Source: Gammaproteobacteria bacterium (GTDB taxonomy: Bacteria; Pseudomonadota; Gammaproteobacteria; Steroidobacterales; SZUA-146). From it: a stretch of 6,003 nt of DNA. The position numbers and the translations under genes were made by a program. Below, piece by piece: positions 5,564 through 6,003 of this stretch. A model generated the notes under the pieces. The model did not search any database. It was not told the DNA's origin and saw only the letters and a program-made list of their open reading frames with translations. Numbering within the stretch: position 1 is the stretch's first letter; every line of letters begins with the position of its first letter. The stretch spans positions 1 to 6,003 of the forward strand of contig JABDLQ010000415.1 of NCBI GenBank assembly GCA_013002925.1, written 5' to 3'.

Positions 5564-6003
5564 ATGACCATGAACACACCAGGAGCTTCTGTAATTGACC
5601 ATCCTGCCCGCCTGCAGCTGATCACCATCGTTCTTTTATATTTTTTCCTGTCAGCGTGCGGCGGTGGTGCCGCAACCGAGGAATTGCCGGTGATTAATCC
5701 ACCGGCGATTTCAGAGTATACAGGTCCACCCCCGGCGACTGCGGAAGTTCAGTCTTTCAAGATCAATGTTTGGGACAACCTCAAAAGCACGGACCGCTGC
5801 GGCGCCTGCCATACACCGGAAGGCACCCAGTCGCCGATGTTTGTCCGTCAGGACGACGTCAATCTGGCCTACTCCGAAGCAACCCCGTACGCGAACCTGG
5901 CATCACCTTCAGAATCAACTCTGGTGAGTAAAGTAGGCGGCGGACACAACTGCTGGGAAGCCAGTGAGACAGCCTGCGCAGATATCATGACGACCTGGAT
6001 TAC
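5564..6003 (+). CDS. Haem c lipoprotein with GHNCW motif, N-terminal part (3' end outside window)
   Basis: 146 residues are visible; the frame is open to the right edge. Residues 1-31 form a lipoprotein signal (LITIVLLYFFLSAC) with a good lipobox and Cys32, followed by GGG and a Pro-rich linker to about residue 58. A small cytochrome-like domain follows: CGACH at 79-83, FVRQDDVNLAYSEA at 93-106, NLASPSESTLVSKV at 111-124, then GHNCW at 127-131 and a further Cys at 138. The last visible residues, ADIMTTWI, match the usual ending of such domains. I recall this N-terminal pattern from gammaproteobacterial proteins annotated as LamG domain-containing, so a concanavalin-like lectin domain probably follows outside the window; that cannot be seen here. 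The ATG at 5564 has GGGGGA seven bases upstream; an ATG at 5570 is an alternative. It is probably co-transcribed with the preceding cytochrome. Confidence 0.8.
   Translation, partial: MTMNTPGASVIDHPARLQLITIVLLYFFLSACGGGAATEELPVINPPAISEYTGPPPATAEVQSFKINVWDNLKSTDRCGACHTPEGTQSPMFVRQDDVNLAYSEATPYANLASPSESTLVSKVGGGHNCWEASETACADIMTTWI

Overview
The window reads as chromosomal DNA of a Gram-negative bacterium, most likely a marine or aquatic gammaproteobacterium. The evidence is lipoprotein signal peptides, two small outer-membrane beta-barrel proteins, c-type haem motifs and a perfect Crp-type palindrome. No RNA gene, mobile element or CRISPR array was seen. Two gene clusters diverge from one AT-rich control region, and every one of the five proteins carries an export signal. 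Four CxxCH haem c attachment motifs lie in three of them.

Left arm (minus strand, read from 3808 down to 1): (1) an 872-residue lipoprotein with a PD40/TolB-like propeller and two CxxCH motifs, resembling proteins related to the hydrazine synthase alpha subunit (HzsA); (2) a 251-residue exported protein with an SH3-like domain followed by a small beta-barrel; (3) a probable lipoprotein with a second, related beta-barrel, cut off by the left window edge. Gene 2 starts on the base after the gene 1 stop, and gene 3 overlaps the end of gene 2 by 31 bases, so this is a tight, probably translationally coupled operon.

Centre (3809-4363): about 555 bases with no convincing gene. It holds a TGTGA-N6-TCACA site with possible promoter elements on both sides, a second inverted repeat of the same 5-6-5 geometry, an 18-base inverted repeat, and an unusual density of TTGCA/TGCAA words.

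Right arm (plus strand): (4) a 398-residue secreted mono-haem protein resembling the C-terminal DUF1588/DUF1585 part of planctomycete-type cytochromes; (5) three bases later, a lipoprotein with a CGACH haem motif and a GHNCW motif, cut off by the right edge. From memory of similar proteins, a LamG-type lectin domain probably follows beyond the window.

Interpretation (inference): the locus looks like a co-regulated cell-envelope redox module. Haem-bearing lipoproteins and a secreted cytochrome are encoded together with a pair of outer-membrane barrels, one of which may contact peptidoglycan. Its substrate cannot be read from the sequence. The HzsA resemblance should not be taken as evidence for hydrazine synthesis, because no HzsB or HzsC subunit is visible and the first haem site lacks the tyrosine recalled from the anammox enzyme.
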